Source: Pantoea sp. alder81 (GTDB taxonomy: Bacteria > Pseudomonadota > Gammaproteobacteria > Enterobacterales > Enterobacteriaceae). Taken from it: a stretch of 64,000 nt of DNA. Below, piece by piece: positions 40,680 to 51,293 of the stretch. The stretch is taken from the NCBI RefSeq assembly GCF_020179835.1, contig NZ_JAIUDA010000008.1:62001-126000 (forward strand), written 5' to 3'. Both the position numbers and the translations under genes were made by a program. The notes under the pieces are model-generated. The model saw only the letters and a list, made by a program, of their open reading frames with translations. It ran no database searches and was not told the origin of the DNA. The number at the start of each line of letters is the position of its first letter. The stretch's first letter is position 1.

Positions 40680-41465
40680 TTAACTCACCTGCACCGAAAG
40701 CATACTGATAGCGCCCATCTCCATCCCTTCCACCGGAATGCTGATCGACTCCTCATAGGCACGTGCGCCGAGGATATACAGCAGCGGCAGATAGTGCTCT
40801 GGCGTTGGGTTTGAGAGTTCTGCGCCCTCGTGCTGCAGATAATTCACCAACGGATGATCCGCTGCATCACCGGCAAAGCTCAAGTTCTCACGCACAAATT
40901 CATTGAAGCTTTCGGCCCACGGATAGCTTGTTGCCGCACCCTGCCAGCGCAGCATCCGCAAGTTATGTACCACGTTACCGCTGGCGACGATCATCACTCC
41001 TTCGTCACGCAGCGCCGCCAGTTTACGACCTAATTCGAAGTGCCACTCTGCCGGTTTCGTAGCATCAATACTCAACTGCACCACCGGGATATTAGCCTCC
41101 GGGTACATTTTCGCCAGCACGCCCCACGATCCGTGATCAAATCCCCACTCCTGATCAGCATGGACGTCAATCGGTGCCAGCAGATCGATCACCTGCTGTG
41201 CCAGCTCTGGTGAACCTGGCGCCGGATAGCGCACATCAAACAGCGCCTGCGGAAAACCACCAAAGTCATGAATGGTGCGCGGATTATTCATGGCCGTCAC
41301 CGCCGTACCACGTGTGTACCAGTGCGCCGACACCGCCAGAATGGCGCGCGGACGTGGCAATGTTGCCCCCAGATGCTGCCATGCGCGGGTATAAGTATTG
41401 TCTTCCAGTACGTTCATCGGGCTGCCGTGACCTAAGAACAGGGCGGGCATACGGGTGTGGCTCAT
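40680..41465 (-). CDS. ygiD: 4,5-DOPA-extradiol-type dioxygenase YgiD
   Basis: A 261-residue class III extradiol ring-cleavage dioxygenase (LigB fold). E. coli YgiD cleaves L-DOPA to betalamic-acid precursors. Metal ligands are expected at the His of LFLGHGSPMN and in FDHGSWGVL. GAGGAACC precedes the ATG. Convergent with ygiC; E. coli zupT, normally next, is absent here. Confidence 0.92.
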   Translation of the reverse strand: MSHTRMPALFLGHGSPMNVLEDNTYTRAWQHLGATLPRPRAILAVSAHWYTRGTAVTAMNNPRTIHDFGGFPQALFDVRYPAPGSPELAQQVIDLLAPIDVHADQEWGFDHGSWGVLAKMYPEANIPVVQLSIDATKPAEWHFELGRKLAALRDEGVMIVASGNVVHNLRMLRWQGAATSYPWAESFNEFVRENLSFAGDAADHPLVNYLQHEGAELSNPTPEHYLPLLYILGARAYEESISIPVEGMEMGAISMLSVQVS

Positions 41466-41630
41466 GATGGTTCCTCTGACGAAAGTGTCGCTTTATTAGC
41501 CGTTACGATACGCGCTTTCGTGCCGGGATTAACGCTGATAACTGTGATGATCTCTATCAGGGAATTTGAATAAGAATTTGCGGGGCAGATAAGTGACGAT
41601 GATGGGGTTTTAAAGAGGCATTTTCGCGCG

Positions 41631-41664
41631 AAAAAAATCCGCAGCCTGTAAAAACCGCGGATCT
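41631..41664 (-). terminator. ribB terminator
   Basis: ATCCGC/GCGGAT stem (41637-41642 with 41657-41662) 22 nt after the ribB stop, continued on the minus strand by seven T. Confidence 0.65.
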
Positions 41665-41685
41665 TTTGATGACGATAACTGAGAC

Positions 41686-42342
41686 TTAGCTTGCCTGACG
41701 CGTTTCGCGCTCGCGGCGATAAGCCACCAGATCTTCAATCGTGACCACCGGCATATCGTGTTGTTTGGCAAACACAATCGCCTCTGGCGCGTGCGCCATG
41801 CTGCCATCATCGTTGGTCAATTCGCACAGCACACCTGCGGACTTGAAGCCCGCCAGCGTCACCAAATCGATGGTCGCTTCAGTATGTCCACCGCGCGTCA
41901 GCACGCCGCCTTCACGGGCGCGCAGCGGGAAGACATGGCCAGGACGATTCAGATCGCTCGGTTTAGCGCCATCAGCAACGGCGGCACGAATGGTGGTAAT
42001 GCGGTCTGCGGCAGAAACGCCGGTGGTGACACCTTCCGCCGCTTCAATGGTCACGGTGAAGCCGGTGCCATAGGAACTGGTGTTGGTTTCTACCATCATA
42101 GGTAGATCCAATTGCTGGCGGCGTTCTTCGGTGATGCACAGGCACACAATGCCGCTGCCGTGGCGAATGGTCAGCGCCATTTGCTCTACGGTCATAGTCT
42201 CGGCGGCAAAGATCATGTCGCCTTCGTTTTCACGATTTTCATCGTCGAGCACCATCACACCGCGACCGTTGCGCAGCGCATCAATGGCGCGTTCTACACG
42301 CTGTTCCGGCGTGCCAAATTCAGAAAGAAGCGTCTGATTCAT
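41686..42342 (-). CDS. ribB: 3,4-dihydroxy-2-butanone-4-phosphate synthase
   Basis: A 218-residue riboflavin-pathway enzyme that makes 3,4-dihydroxy-2-butanone-4-phosphate from ribulose-5-phosphate. Acidic metal-site loop [17 protein letters not shown], then RHGSGIVC and the [24 protein letters not shown] active-site segment. The ATG at 42342 ([10 protein letters not shown]) is chosen by family alignment; the frame extends upstream into the leader. An FMN riboswitch precedes it. Confidence 0.95.
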   Translation of the reverse strand: MNQTLLSEFGTPEQRVERAIDALRNGRGVMVLDDENRENEGDMIFAAETMTVEQMALTIRHGSGIVCLCITEERRQQLDLPMMVETNTSSYGTGFTVTIEAAEGVTTGVSAADRITTIRAAVADGAKPSDLNRPGHVFPLRAREGGVLTRGGHTEATIDLVTLAGFKSAGVLCELTNDDGSMAHAPEAIVFAKQHDMPVVTIEDLVAYRRERETRQAS

Positions 42343-42416
42343 GGTAAAAAACCTTATAAAAAATATATGAGTTACCAGAACCAGGGCGTGCTTAGGAGTG
42401 CGCAAATAATACACAT

Positions 42417-42447
42417 GGCAAAAACGTGACGCGGGCGTAAGCCCGGC
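42417..42447 (-). terminator. Possible expression-platform terminator of the FMN riboswitch
   Basis: On the minus strand CGGGC-TTAC-GCCCG is followed 7 nt later by TTTTT, just 3' of the aptamer. A terminator or anti-sequestering stem is plausible; the stem is short. Confidence 0.4.
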
Positions 42448-42457
42448 TGATGTCGTT

Positions 42458-42601
42458 ACCCTCTCCCATCCGGACTCTAACCGTCGGCCCCGGAATTACA
42501 CCGGGTCTGCTGACCTTTCACTTTGCAGCGAAAGCGCTCGCGGGCTTTCAGCCGAAACTGATTTACCGCCGGTGGGGAATTTCGCCCCGCCCTGAGAATA
42601 A
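42458..42601 (-). ncRNA. FMN riboswitch (RFN element, sroG) upstream of ribB
   Basis: On the minus strand the conserved core is plain: AGGGCGGGGCGAAATTCCCC, ACCGGCGGTAAATC, AGCCCGCGAGCG, GGTCAGCAGACCCGGTG and the closing GAGTCCGGATGGGAGAGGG. It binds FMN and reduces ribB expression. The promoter (42610-42638) lies immediately upstream, and the element is read in the opposite direction from ubiK. Confidence 0.95.
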
Positions 42602-42609
42602 GCGAGGTC

Positions 42610-42638
42610 ACTATAACGCCAATCATCTGGACGGGCAA
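42610..42638 (-). promoter_or_regulatory. Sigma-70 promoter of the ribB leader
   Basis: TTGCCC and TATAGT are separated by exactly 17 bp on the minus strand, placing the start about 7 nt later, at the first bases of the riboswitch. Confidence 0.7.
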
Positions 42639-42774
42639 TCGACAAAAGTGCAAATGCTTTTGCATTTACTGCGATGCGGAATTCAGGTTTAACCTTTTCG
42701 ATTCAGGCATTACACTTAACCTTTGTTGAGTCGGAACACGTGCTGTTATCAGCCACCGCAACCAGGAAATCATC

Positions 42775-43080
42775 ATGATCGACACGAAAAAAATTGAACA
42801 ACTGGCTCGCCAGGTCCATGAAGCCATGCCAAAAGGGATTCGCGACTTTGGCGACGATGTCGAAAAGAAAATTCGTCAGGTGCTGCAGGCGCAGTTAACC
42901 CGCATGGATTTGGTGAATCGTGAAGAGTTTGATGTGCAGACGCAGGTACTGCTGCGCACGCGTGAGAAGCTGGCCGCACTGGAACAGCGCCTGGCAAAAC
43001 TGGAGAGTGAGAGCCCTGCTGCACCGGCGCCTGCGGTGGTGACACCGGATCCGGCGGGTAAGATCGACACTCCGCAGTAA
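42775..43080 (+). CDS. ubiK: Ubiquinone biosynthesis accessory factor UbiK
   Basis: A 101-residue coiled-coil protein (BMFP family, formerly YqiC). It binds UbiJ and supports aerobic ubiquinone assembly. It has the N-terminal amphipathic segment [20 protein letters not shown] and a heptad-rich centre ([28 protein letters not shown]), then a Pro/Ala-rich tail. Divergent from ribB with the riboswitch between. Confidence 0.94.
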   Translation: MIDTKKIEQLARQVHEAMPKGIRDFGDDVEKKIRQVLQAQLTRMDLVNREEFDVQTQVLLRTREKLAALEQRLAKLESESPAAPAPAVVTPDPAGKIDTPQ

Positions 43081-43089
43081 ATAACTGAC

Positions 43090-43145
43090 TCGCTGGGCGT
43101 ATATCGCTCGCAAGCATTCGCTGAGCGTACATTGCTCACAGACAA
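43090..43145. repeat. 28-bp direct repeat, two imperfect copies
   Basis: Units 43090-43117 and 43118-43145 both begin TCGCTG-R-GCGTA and share most positions. They lie between the ubiK stop and its terminator, before the 39-bp array. Function unknown. Confidence 0.55.
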
Positions 43146-43146
43146 T

Positions 43147-43172
43147 AACAGGCGGCCTTTTGGTCGCCTGTT
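43147..43172 (+). terminator. ubiK terminator
   Basis: AACAGGCGGCC-TTTT-GGTCGCCTGTT, an 11-bp stem with one G-T pair, followed by TTTA. Confidence 0.7.
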
Positions 43173-43197
43173 TAGTCAGAATACGTTTGCTTTGTCG

Positions 43198-43346
43198 CTC
43201 GCCGTTAGCGACTGCGAATCGCCTGGGAACTCAATGCTTGCCGTTAATGGCTACGAATCATTTGAAATCCCAGTGCTCGCTTTTAGTGACAGCGAACCAT
43301 CTGGGATCTCAATACTCGCCGTTAGTGGCTGCGAATCGTCTTGATG
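43198..43346. repeat. 39-bp tandem array overlapping the 3' end of hldE
   Basis: Three full 39-bp units (43198-43236, 43237-43275, 43276-43314) plus a partial unit at 43315-43346. On the plus strand each starts CTCGCCGTTA or a variant and includes GCGAATCR. The last unit contains the hldE stop codon and last codons, so the array appears to be made of diverged copies of the gene end. The period is 13 codons. Confidence 0.8.
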
Positions 43347-44746
43347 ATGTTAGAGGTGGAGATACCGTCTTCAAAGTTCAGCACACGCACGTCACCGCCG
43401 TTCGCCCAAACCTCTTTACTGCCCGCGATATCTTCCGGCTTGTAATCACCGCCCTTCACCAGCAAATCTGGCAATACACCCGCAATCAAACGCTGCGGCG
43501 TGTCTTCTTCAAACAGCACCACCCAATCCACCGCTTCCAGCGCACCCAGCACGATCATGCGGTTTTCCTGCGGGTTAACCGGACGGGTTTCACCTTTCAG
43601 ACGTTTGGTTGAAGCATCGCTGTTCACCGCCACAATCAGGCGATCGCCCAGCTTACGTGCGTTGGCCAGATAAGAAACGTGGCCCGCATGCAGGATGTCG
43701 AACACGCCGTTGGTCATCACCACCTTCTCACCGCGCTGACGTGCCAGCGCCACAGCAGCTTTCAGCTCAGCTTCGGTCATCACACCAAATCCGCTATCCG
43801 GACGGGCGTGAATTGCATTTTCCAGCTCAACGGTGCTCACGGTTGACGTCCCGAGTTTACCGACCACTACGCCGGCTGCTGCATTGGCGAGGAAACAGGC
43901 TTCTTCCAGGCTATCGCCCGCTGCCAGCACGGCGGCCAGCACGCCAATCACCGTATCGCCTGCGCCGGTGACGTCATACACTTCCTGCGCTTGCGTTGGC
44001 AGATGTACCGGCGCTTTGCCTGGTTGCAGTAACGTCATGCCGTTTTCAGAACGGGTGACCAGCAGCGCAGAGAGTTCATAATCAGCGATCAGCTGCATGC
44101 CGCGGCTGACAATCTCTTCCACGGTTTTGCATTTACCCACCACGGCTTCGAATTCCGACAGGTTAGGCGTCAGAAGCGTAGCACCACGATAGCGCTCGAA
44201 ATCGGTGCCTTTCGGGTCGATCAACACCGGCACGTTGGCTTCACGCGCCAGCTGAATCATAGTCTGCACGCTGCTTAACGCGCCTTTGGCGTAATCTGAC
44301 AGCACCAATGCACCGGCCTGTGCCAGCGATTGACGCATACGATCGTGGATCGGCTGCGGATCAACCTGCTCGAATCCTTCTTCGAAGTCGAGGCGGATCA
44401 ACTGCTGGTTACGCGAAAGCACACGCAGTTTGGTGATGGTTGGATGGCTTTTCACCGCGACAAAATCACAATCAACTTTGACCTTTTCCAGCGTCTCACT
44501 CAGCACACGTGCCGCATCATCTTCACCGGTCAGGCCAATCAAACGCGAGCCAGCGCCGAGTGCAGCAATGTTCATCGCCACGTTTGCCGCGCCGCCTGGA
44601 CGCTCTTCGATGGTATCGACTTTCACCACCGGCACCGGGGCTTCAGGCGAAATACGGCTCGTTGGGCCATACCAGTAGCGATCTAACATGACATCGCCAA
44701 CAACCAGCACAGCGGCTTTGCCAAAAGCGGGCAGCGTTACTTTCAT
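43322..44746 (-). CDS. hldE: Bifunctional heptose-7-phosphate kinase / heptose-1-phosphate adenylyltransferase
   Basis: A 474-residue enzyme for the ADP-L-glycero-D-manno-heptose pathway of lipopolysaccharide core. The N-terminal ribokinase-like kinase (1-318) shows [14 protein letters not shown] and [15 protein letters not shown], while the C-terminal nucleotidyltransferase (344-474) has [16 protein letters not shown] and GGDYKPEDI. It ends IIKTIRSH; its last codons and stop are the fourth unit of the 39-bp tandem array. It is downstream of glnE, 128 nt away, same strand. Confidence 0.96.
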   Translation of the reverse strand: MKVTLPAFGKAAVLVVGDVMLDRYWYGPTSRISPEAPVPVVKVDTIEERPGGAANVAMNIAALGAGSRLIGLTGEDDAARVLSETLEKVKVDCDFVAVKSHPTITKLRVLSRNQQLIRLDFEEGFEQVDPQPIHDRMRQSLAQAGALVLSDYAKGALSSVQTMIQLAREANVPVLIDPKGTDFERYRGATLLTPNLSEFEAVVGKCKTVEEIVSRGMQLIADYELSALLVTRSENGMTLLQPGKAPVHLPTQAQEVYDVTGAGDTVIGVLAAVLAAGDSLEEACFLANAAAGVVVGKLGTSTVSTVELENAIHARPDSGFGVMTEAELKAAVALARQRGEKVVMTNGVFDILHAGHVSYLANARKLGDRLIVAVNSDASTKRLKGETRPVNPQENRMIVLGALEAVDWVVLFEEDTPQRLIAGVLPDLLVKGGDYKPEDIAGSKEVWANGGDVRVLNFEDGISTSNIIKTIRSH

Positions 44747-44874
44747 TCCAAAGACTCCAGACTACGGTCAAAATTATGCGCGGATAATAACATACCCCGG
44801 TGATACTTCGAGCCACAGGAGCGTGGACTGCACGCCTTCCTGTACGCCGAATAATTATGGGGTAAAGCGTTGTT

Positions 44875-47733
44875 TTACGCTTCCGCGCTATCAGATTCGG
44901 TGGCAGCCAGCCAGCGTTGCCAGCTGCTATGCACGGCAGCACGCTCCGCGGCAAAAGATTCCGGCGCGACATGCCCAGGAAGCTCCTGCAATGCCAGATG
45001 ATGCAATGCATCACGCAACGTGACGTAAGCATGCGTTAGCGCCTGCGCTTCTTCTGCATCCATGATTTCCTGACGCGCCATCAGCTCAAAAATACGCACA
45101 TTGTCTGACCAGCGCGTCAATGCGGGCTGTTCGGCCGCGTAGCCTAAGACAAGATATTGCGCGATGAATTCAATATCAGTGATACCGCCCTCATCAGTTT
45201 TAATTTCCCAGCGGCCTTTGTGTTTGTTGCTGAGGTGCGCGCGCATTTTCTCACGCATCTCACGCACTTCCTTTTGCAGCACAGGACGCTCACGCGGCAG
45301 GCAGAGAATGCCGCGACGAATTTCATTAAAGCGATCGCAGAGCGCCGTCTCACCAAACACAATACGCGCGCGCACCAGCGCCTGATGTTCCCAGGTCCAG
45401 GCTTCACTGCGCTGATACTCATCGAAGGCCGCAAAGGTACTGACCAGCATGCCCGCCGCGCCAGAAGGACGCAGGCGTGCATCGACTTCATACAAAATAC
45501 CGGAGGAGGTACGCGTGCTAAACAGATGCATCACGCGCTGCGCCAGCCGCAGGTAGAATTGGCGGCCATCAATCACGCGCTCGCCATCGGTTTCCGCATC
45601 ATCCGGACAATCATGCAGGAACACTAAATCCAGATCCGAACTGTAACCCAACTCCCAGCCGCCCAGTTTGCCATAGCCAACCACAGCAAAACCGCGCTCG
45701 CTGTCACTGGTGAGATGAGAAGGACGCCCATAGCGCTGCACCATCATCTGCCATGCTTGCTGCACCACCGATTCGATGATGGCTTCTGCCAACCAGGTTA
45801 AGTGATCGCTCACTTTCATTACCGGCAGCGTTTCGGCGATGTCGGCGGCGGCAATACGCAGATGCTGCGCCTGCTTGAACTGTCGCAGCGCTTCCAGCTG
45901 CTGTTCTTCATCATCGGTAGGAATGCGCAGCAGATACTGGCGCAATTCATCGCGATAGGCATCGGTGGCTGTCGGTTGGTACAGCGTGGCGGGATCGAGC
46001 AGTTCATCCAGCAACAGCGGATAGCGTGCCAGCTGGCTGGCGACCATTGGCGAGGCGGCACACAGGCGAATCAGATGGCGCAGTGCGCCGTGATATTCCG
46101 TCAGCAGCTCCAGATAAGTGCTGCGGGTCAACACACCGAGCAGCAGCGGCGTCAGGCGCCCGAGCACCACATCGGTGTCTTCGCGCGGACAAACCTCACT
46201 CAGCAGACGCGGCATCAATTGATCAAGCGCTAAACGCCCACGCGGCCCGATGGTGCGACGACTGACATCCTGGCGGAAACTGTTGAGCGATTCGTACAGC
46301 GCGTGACGTTGCGCTTCATTCAGCTGGGGCACGACAGGAATGAGATCGCTCTCCTCCAGCGTGTCCTGCCACAGGCCAGCAAACTCAGCCAGCTGTGGTT
46401 GATCGTCAACGTCTGGCGCGTCATCACCAATCAGTTCATCAAAGATGCTGCGCACGCCTGCCATCTGCTGCTCAAGCTGCGACATCAGCGCATCCCAGTC
46501 TGCCGCGCCCATCGCCCAGGCTAAACGCTGGCGATCGAGTGGGTTTTCCGGCAGCGTTTGCGTCTGCTCATCGTTGATGCTTTGCAGCAGGTTTTCCAGA
46601 CGACGCAGGAACAGATAGGCCCCACGCAGATGTTCCACCTGCGCCGGACTCAGTAATGCCAGTTCACCGATGGCCCGCAGCGTTGGCAGCAGGGAACGGA
46701 GTTGAAGTGAGCGCTCACGTCCACCACGGATTAACTGGAACACCTGCACGATAAATTCGGTTTCGCGAATGCCGCCCGCGCCGAGCTTGATGTTGTCTTT
46801 CAGGCCGCGACGCCGCACTTCACGCGCAATCATGCCTTTCATGTTACGCAGTGACTGAATCACACTGAAATCGATGTAGCGGCGATAGACGAACGGCCGC
46901 AGCATCTGCTGCAACTCCTGGCTCCAGTGACCCTGGTCGTCGCCCATCAGGCGCGCTTTGACCATCGCGTAACGCTCCCAGTCGCGGCCCTGCTCCTGGT
47001 AATAATCTTCCAGCGCAGCAAAGCTCAGCACCAGCGGACCGCTGTCACCGAACGGACGCAGCCGCATATCCACGCGATAGACGAAACCATCCACGGTAGG
47101 TTGATCCAGCACTTTGATCAGGCGCTGGCCCATGCGGGTAAAGAATTGAGCGTTATCGAGTTCACGACGACCGCCTTGCGTGACGCCATTTTCCGGCCAG
47201 GCAAAGATCAGATCGATATCTGAGGAGAAGTTGAGTTCGCCGCCACCCAGCTTGCCCATGCCGAGGATCAGCATGGGCTGCGCTTCACCGGCTTCATTGC
47301 AAGGCGTGCCGAAATCGCGGCTGCAATCCTGCCACACCCAATCACGTGCGGCGGCGATGAGGATCTCCGCCAGTGTGCTGAGTTGCGTCAGGCTCTGTTC
47401 GGTACTGGCGTGTTGCAGCGCCTGCATCCACGCCATACGCACCAGCATATGACGGCGGAACAGGCGCAGTTCGCGCATCAGGGAAGTTTCATTCTCCACG
47501 CCCACCAGCGCCTGATTCAGCCAGGCGCTGTAGTGCTGCCATTCGTCTGGCGCAGGCGGTTGCTGCTGGAGCTGTTGCCACCACTCCGGATGCTGCTGCA
47601 GGTTATCAACGATAAAGTCACTAAAGGTCAGCGCGCCCGCCTGTTCTGCCGTAAAGGCGGAAGGCGGCATATTCAGGCGCTCAGCCACTATAGCTAACTG
47701 CGCCTGCATCAGCGCCGGTAACGGTAACAACAT
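44875..47733 (-). CDS. glnE: Glutamine synthetase adenylyltransferase/deadenylase
   Basis: A 952-residue bifunctional enzyme that adenylylates or deadenylylates glutamine synthetase according to PII signalling. Two nucleotidyltransferase domains show [19 protein letters not shown] in the N-terminal (deadenylase) half and [18 protein letters not shown] in the C-terminal (adenylase) half, each with its Asp pair. A helical linker and PII-responsive region lie between. It starts 31 nt after ygiF and is likely in one transcript with it. Confidence 0.96.
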   Translation of the reverse strand: MLLPLPALMQAQLAIVAERLNMPPSAFTAEQAGALTFSDFIVDNLQQHPEWWQQLQQQPPAPDEWQHYSAWLNQALVGVENETSLMRELRLFRRHMLVRMAWMQALQHASTEQSLTQLSTLAEILIAAARDWVWQDCSRDFGTPCNEAGEAQPMLILGMGKLGGGELNFSSDIDLIFAWPENGVTQGGRRELDNAQFFTRMGQRLIKVLDQPTVDGFVYRVDMRLRPFGDSGPLVLSFAALEDYYQEQGRDWERYAMVKARLMGDDQGHWSQELQQMLRPFVYRRYIDFSVIQSLRNMKGMIAREVRRRGLKDNIKLGAGGIRETEFIVQVFQLIRGGRERSLQLRSLLPTLRAIGELALLSPAQVEHLRGAYLFLRRLENLLQSINDEQTQTLPENPLDRQRLAWAMGAADWDALMSQLEQQMAGVRSIFDELIGDDAPDVDDQPQLAEFAGLWQDTLEESDLIPVVPQLNEAQRHALYESLNSFRQDVSRRTIGPRGRLALDQLMPRLLSEVCPREDTDVVLGRLTPLLLGVLTRSTYLELLTEYHGALRHLIRLCAASPMVASQLARYPLLLDELLDPATLYQPTATDAYRDELRQYLLRIPTDDEEQQLEALRQFKQAQHLRIAAADIAETLPVMKVSDHLTWLAEAIIESVVQQAWQMMVQRYGRPSHLTSDSERGFAVVGYGKLGGWELGYSSDLDLVFLHDCPDDAETDGERVIDGRQFYLRLAQRVMHLFSTRTSSGILYEVDARLRPSGAAGMLVSTFAAFDEYQRSEAWTWEHQALVRARIVFGETALCDRFNEIRRGILCLPRERPVLQKEVREMREKMRAHLSNKHKGRWEIKTDEGGITDIEFIAQYLVLGYAAEQPALTRWSDNVRIFELMARQEIMDAEEAQALTHAYVTLRDALHHLALQELPGHVAPESFAAERAAVHSSWQRWLAATESDSAEA

Positions 47734-47764
47734 CTTCCCTCCCTGATTCGATTGTGCGTCCGGC

Positions 47765-49075
47765 TTAGCGCTTCACTCCGCTATTCAGCCAGAACGGCGA
47801 TGGCCGAATGGCCAGATTTACCAGTTGAATCAATCCGCGCTCCTGCTGGGTCGCAATCGCATGCTGCAACTCCTGCCAGCCCGACAGCCAGACATTCACC
47901 TCATCAGCAGGATAGGCACCCGCCAGCAGATGCACTGCCAGTAGCTGGCGATTCAGGCGCGTGGATTTATCCTGGAATTCGTTGAACAGCTGCACATCGA
48001 CGAAGGTTTCACGCAGATCGGCGGCAATACGGCTGAGCATGATGTCACTGAAGCGTTTAAACGAACCCTGCAGCTTGGTTTTACTCTTGTCATCCAGCCA
48101 GTTCTGCCATTGCGACTCCACCAGCCAGTGAGTAAGTGCTAACTGGGACGCGACTGAAACAGGCGAATAACAGGCCGCTTCCGCAGTGATGTCAGCATCC
48201 GCCAGTAGCTCATCCATCTGCGTCAACTTTTGGCGCAGATCGCTGGTGGCTTTACGAGGCACCAAAGCGCCAAACAGGGAGAACGCCTGACGCAGGGTTT
48301 CCAGTGCATCCATCAACGCAGATTTGGCGTCCGGATTACCGCGCAACCAGACTTCTTCGTGGTACTGCCACTGATTCAGGCCTGCCGTCATGGCATTGAT
48401 CATGCCCTGCTCCACTGAGGCTTTGGCGCCGATTTTTTGCAGTGCTAACGCACGCAGCGGACGCGCAGGATTGCCCTGAGCCAGTTGATAACCGCGCGCC
48501 GCTTTGCTCAAACTGCCCAGGCGCAGGCCGCCAGAGGTGATCAAGGCTTCGGCGAACTTCAGCATGTCGGCACGCTGGCCGCTTTTCAGCTCCAGCTCGA
48601 CTTCATACAGTGGCTCACTCAGTTCACCTGCTGCGACGTCTCCGCGATCAAACGCCACTTCAATTTCGCTGTCACCAAACTGTACCAGCCAGGCTTCACG
48701 CTGGAAGTGCGTGCTGAACAGCGGTTGCAGACGCTGCTGTAATGCCGCGACATCGGTGCCTTCCGGCCAGATTTCAGCCGGAAGCTGGGCGATATCCAGC
48801 GTGGGCTCCGTGAGGTCGACGTTATACTCCGGGCGCTGATGCAGGCCGCCAATGGTTTTTCCGGCGGCCTTTAGCGTCATCTCATAACGCTGATCGACAC
48901 CGCGGATGCGCAGGCCCATATCCCAACGACGTAACTGATTGTCATCGGTCTCAAAATAGATATTAGTCAGCTCGCGTGCGGCGAAGTGCTGATGTGGCCA
49001 CGCGGCAAGAGTTTCACCGAGTTTTTCGGCGGCTTGTGGTGTGGCAATGAACTTTAATTCGATTTCGATGGTCAT
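47765..49075 (-). CDS. ygiF: Inorganic triphosphatase YgiF
   Basis: A 436-residue protein with an N-terminal CYTH domain (EIELKFIA signature at 3-10, then the basic/acidic tunnel strands) and a C-terminal CHAD helical domain rich in His/Arg from about 215. E. coli YgiF hydrolyses tripolyphosphate. Divergent from ygiM with 204 bp between and co-oriented with glnE. Confidence 0.94.
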   Translation of the reverse strand: MTIEIELKFIATPQAAEKLGETLAAWPHQHFAARELTNIYFETDDNQLRRWDMGLRIRGVDQRYEMTLKAAGKTIGGLHQRPEYNVDLTEPTLDIAQLPAEIWPEGTDVAALQQRLQPLFSTHFQREAWLVQFGDSEIEVAFDRGDVAAGELSEPLYEVELELKSGQRADMLKFAEALITSGGLRLGSLSKAARGYQLAQGNPARPLRALALQKIGAKASVEQGMINAMTAGLNQWQYHEEVWLRGNPDAKSALMDALETLRQAFSLFGALVPRKATSDLRQKLTQMDELLADADITAEAACYSPVSVASQLALTHWLVESQWQNWLDDKSKTKLQGSFKRFSDIMLSRIAADLRETFVDVQLFNEFQDKSTRLNRQLLAVHLLAGAYPADEVNVWLSGWQELQHAIATQQERGLIQLVNLAIRPSPFWLNSGVKR

Positions 49076-49279
49076 AATTTTTTATTCAATACGCTGCTGG
49101 CACTTACGAGTTTAATCTGGCGAAGAGTAATGCACCGGAAGCCCGCTGTCTCCGCTTTCTTGTGCTTTTACGACCCTTTTCGCACCAGATTGAGACCAGG
49201 ATAGTTCTCATTCAGATTTTTGAGAAGCGTCTCCAGACTGTGCCGGTAATTTTACGCCATTAAGAAAAAACGACATCGA

Positions 49280-49903
49280 ATGAAAAAAATCACACTTGCT
49301 GCCCTTTCTTTGCTGGCATTTAGCGCCATCGCCCCTGTTCATGCTGCTGACGAAAAGCGTTACATCTCCGATGAATTATCCACTTGGGTACGCAGCGGCC
49401 CGGGCGATCAATATCGCCTGATTGGCAAGCTGAATGCCGGAGAGGAAGTCACTCTGTTGCAGGTCAACAATGATTCCCAATATGGCCAGATTCGTGATGC
49501 CGAAGGGAAAACCAACTGGATCCCGCTGTCACAGTTGAGTGCCGATCCCAGCCTGCGCACCCGCGTGCCGCAGCTGGAGCAACAGGTTAAAGATCTCACC
49601 GCCAAGCTGGCGAACATCGACAACAGCTGGAATCAGCGCACCTCTGAAATGCAGAACAAAGTGGCGAACAGCGACGGCACCATTGACGGCCTGAAAGCCG
49701 AAAATCAGAAGCTGAAGAACGAGCTGATTGTTGCGCAGAAGAAAGTCAGCGCCGCTAACGTCCAGCTGGATGACAAACAGCGCACCATCATCATGCAGTG
49801 GTTTATGTATGGCGGCGGCGTGTTGGGTGTTGGCTTGCTGCTTGGTTTGGTACTGCCGCACATGGTGCCACGCCGCAAGAAAAACGATCGCTGGATGAAC
49901 TAA
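49280..49903 (+). CDS. ygiM: SH3-domain membrane protein YgiM
   Basis: A 207-residue envelope protein. The signal peptide ends VHAAD, a bacterial SH3 domain follows (about 24-90, YISDELSTWVRSGPGDQYRLIG), then a coiled coil (LEQQVKDLTAKLANID and onward) and one C-terminal membrane helix (MYGGGVLGVGLLLGLVLPH) with a basic tail. Function unclear; SH3b domains often bind peptidoglycan. The terminator at 49932-49956 follows, then cca. Confidence 0.92.
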   Translation: MKKITLAALSLLAFSAIAPVHAADEKRYISDELSTWVRSGPGDQYRLIGKLNAGEEVTLLQVNNDSQYGQIRDAEGKTNWIPLSQLSADPSLRTRVPQLEQQVKDLTAKLANIDNSWNQRTSEMQNKVANSDGTIDGLKAENQKLKNELIVAQKKVSAANVQLDDKQRTIIMQWFMYGGGVLGVGLLLGLVLPHMVPRRKKNDRWMN

Positions 49904-49931
49904 ACCGCCACGCCGATTTGTTCTTTTCTTC

Positions 49932-49956
49932 AAGGGGATCGTAAGATGCCCCTTTT
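49932..49956 (+). terminator. ygiM terminator
   Basis: AAGGGGATC and GAT-G-CCCCTT pair around GTAA with one bulged base, then a T run. Confidence 0.65.
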
Positions 49957-50043
49957 GGCGTGCCCGATTTTTAGCCAAAGTATGCAACAATAACGCAACA
50001 TGCGTGCACGGCGCGCAGAATACATTGCCTCTGGAGTAGTTGA

Positions 50044-51276
50044 GTGAAGACGTTTCTGGTCGGTGGCGCGGTGCGTGATGCCTTACTGCGTTTGCCGGTA
50101 AAAGATAGAGATTGGGTGGTGGTAGGCGCGACGCCTGACGCGATGCTGGCACAAGGTTATCAGCAGGTCGGCCGGGATTTTCCGGTTTTTTTGCATCCAC
50201 GCAGTCGTGAAGAGTATGCGCTGGCGCGTACCGAACGCAAAAATGGCAAAGGCTACACCGGTTTTGTCACACAATTTGCGCCGGACGTGACGCTGGAGCA
50301 GGATTTGCAGCGCCGCGATCTCACCATCAATGCCATTGCGCAGGCTGACGACGGCAGCTTAATCGACCCCTATCGCGGTCAGCAGGATCTAGCGAATCGC
50401 ACCCTGCGCCATGTCTCCGCCGCCTTTAACGAAGATCCGCTGCGTGTCCTGCGCGTGGCGCGTTTTGCTGCTCGCTTTGCCCATCTCAATTTCCGTGTGG
50501 CTGATGAAACGCAGGCCTTAATGCGTGAGATGGCGGAGAGCGGCGAGCTGGCTGACCTGACCGCCGAGCGCGTGTGGAAAGAGACCGAGAAGGCGCTGTT
50601 AACGCGTAATCCGCAGGTCTTTTTCCAGGTGCTGCGTGACTGTGGCGCATTGCAGGTGCTGTTCCCGGAGCTGGATAACCTTTACGGCATTCCGGCGCCC
50701 ATCAAATGGCATCCTGAGATCGATACCGGCATACATGCGTTGATGACGCTGACGATGTCTGCCGCGCTGTCCGAGGAATTGGACGTGCGCTTTGCCACGC
50801 TGTTCCACGATGTCGGTAAAGCGCTGACGCCTCCCGAGAAATGGCCTAGCCATCATGGCCACGGTTTAGCCGGCGTACCAATTGTCGAAGCGCTGTGCCA
50901 GCGGCTGCGCGTGCCCAACCAGGTGCGCGATCTGGCGTTAATCGTCACTGAATTTCACGATATCGTGCACACCATTGAACGTCAGTCAGCGGAGTCATTG
51001 GTGGCTCTGTTTGATCGCATTGATGCGTGGCGCAAGCCCGATCGCGTAGAGAAGATGGCGCTAACCAGCGAAGCCGACGCGCGTGGCCGCACCGGAATGG
51101 AAAGCCTGGCCTATCCACAAGGCGATTACCTGCGTCAGGCGTTTGCACTGTCTCAGGCGGTGCCGACTAAGGATGTGGTTGCAGCAGGTTTTAAAGGACC
51201 GGCCGTGCGGGAAGAGTTGACGCGTCGTCGGGTGATGGCAGTGCAGGAAGGGTTGATCAACGTGCGGCCAGCATAA
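50044..51276 (+). CDS. cca: Multifunctional CCA tRNA nucleotidyltransferase / 2'3'-cyclic phosphodiesterase
   Basis: A 410-residue class II CCA-adding enzyme with a C-terminal HD domain. It starts with a GTG 7 nt after GGAG. The nucleotidyltransferase head shows GGAVRDALL and KDRDWVVVG (metal DxD), then [10 protein letters not shown] and the [12 protein letters not shown] basic motif. The HD domain has FHDVGKAL with HHGHG. An 8-bp hairpin covers the stop codon. Confidence 0.95.
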   Translation: MKTFLVGGAVRDALLRLPVKDRDWVVVGATPDAMLAQGYQQVGRDFPVFLHPRSREEYALARTERKNGKGYTGFVTQFAPDVTLEQDLQRRDLTINAIAQADDGSLIDPYRGQQDLANRTLRHVSAAFNEDPLRVLRVARFAARFAHLNFRVADETQALMREMAESGELADLTAERVWKETEKALLTRNPQVFFQVLRDCGALQVLFPELDNLYGIPAPIKWHPEIDTGIHALMTLTMSAALSEELDVRFATLFHDVGKALTPPEKWPSHHGHGLAGVPIVEALCQRLRVPNQVRDLALIVTEFHDIVHTIERQSAESLVALFDRIDAWRKPDRVEKMALTSEADARGRTGMESLAYPQGDYLRQAFALSQAVPTKDVVAAGFKGPAVREELTRRRVMAVQEGLINVRPA

Positions 51277-51286
51277 CCGGCCGCAC
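51262..51286. other. Hairpin spanning the cca stop codon
   Basis: GTGCGGCC and GGCCGCAC are perfect 8-bp complements around a 9-nt loop that holds the TAA stop of cca. No T run, so the role is unclear; it lies between convergent cca and bacA. Confidence 0.45.
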
Positions 51287-51293
51287 GCCGCGC

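Noticed and set aside
43198..43346. Possible CRISPR array
   Set aside because: Units are contiguous with no unique spacers and diverge along their length, so this is a tandem repeat. The same holds for 28525-28627.
43160..43612. 150-codon plus-strand ORF with a 13-residue repeat
   Set aside because: It is only the 39-bp array read in another frame and continues antisense into hldE; no ribosome site or known family.
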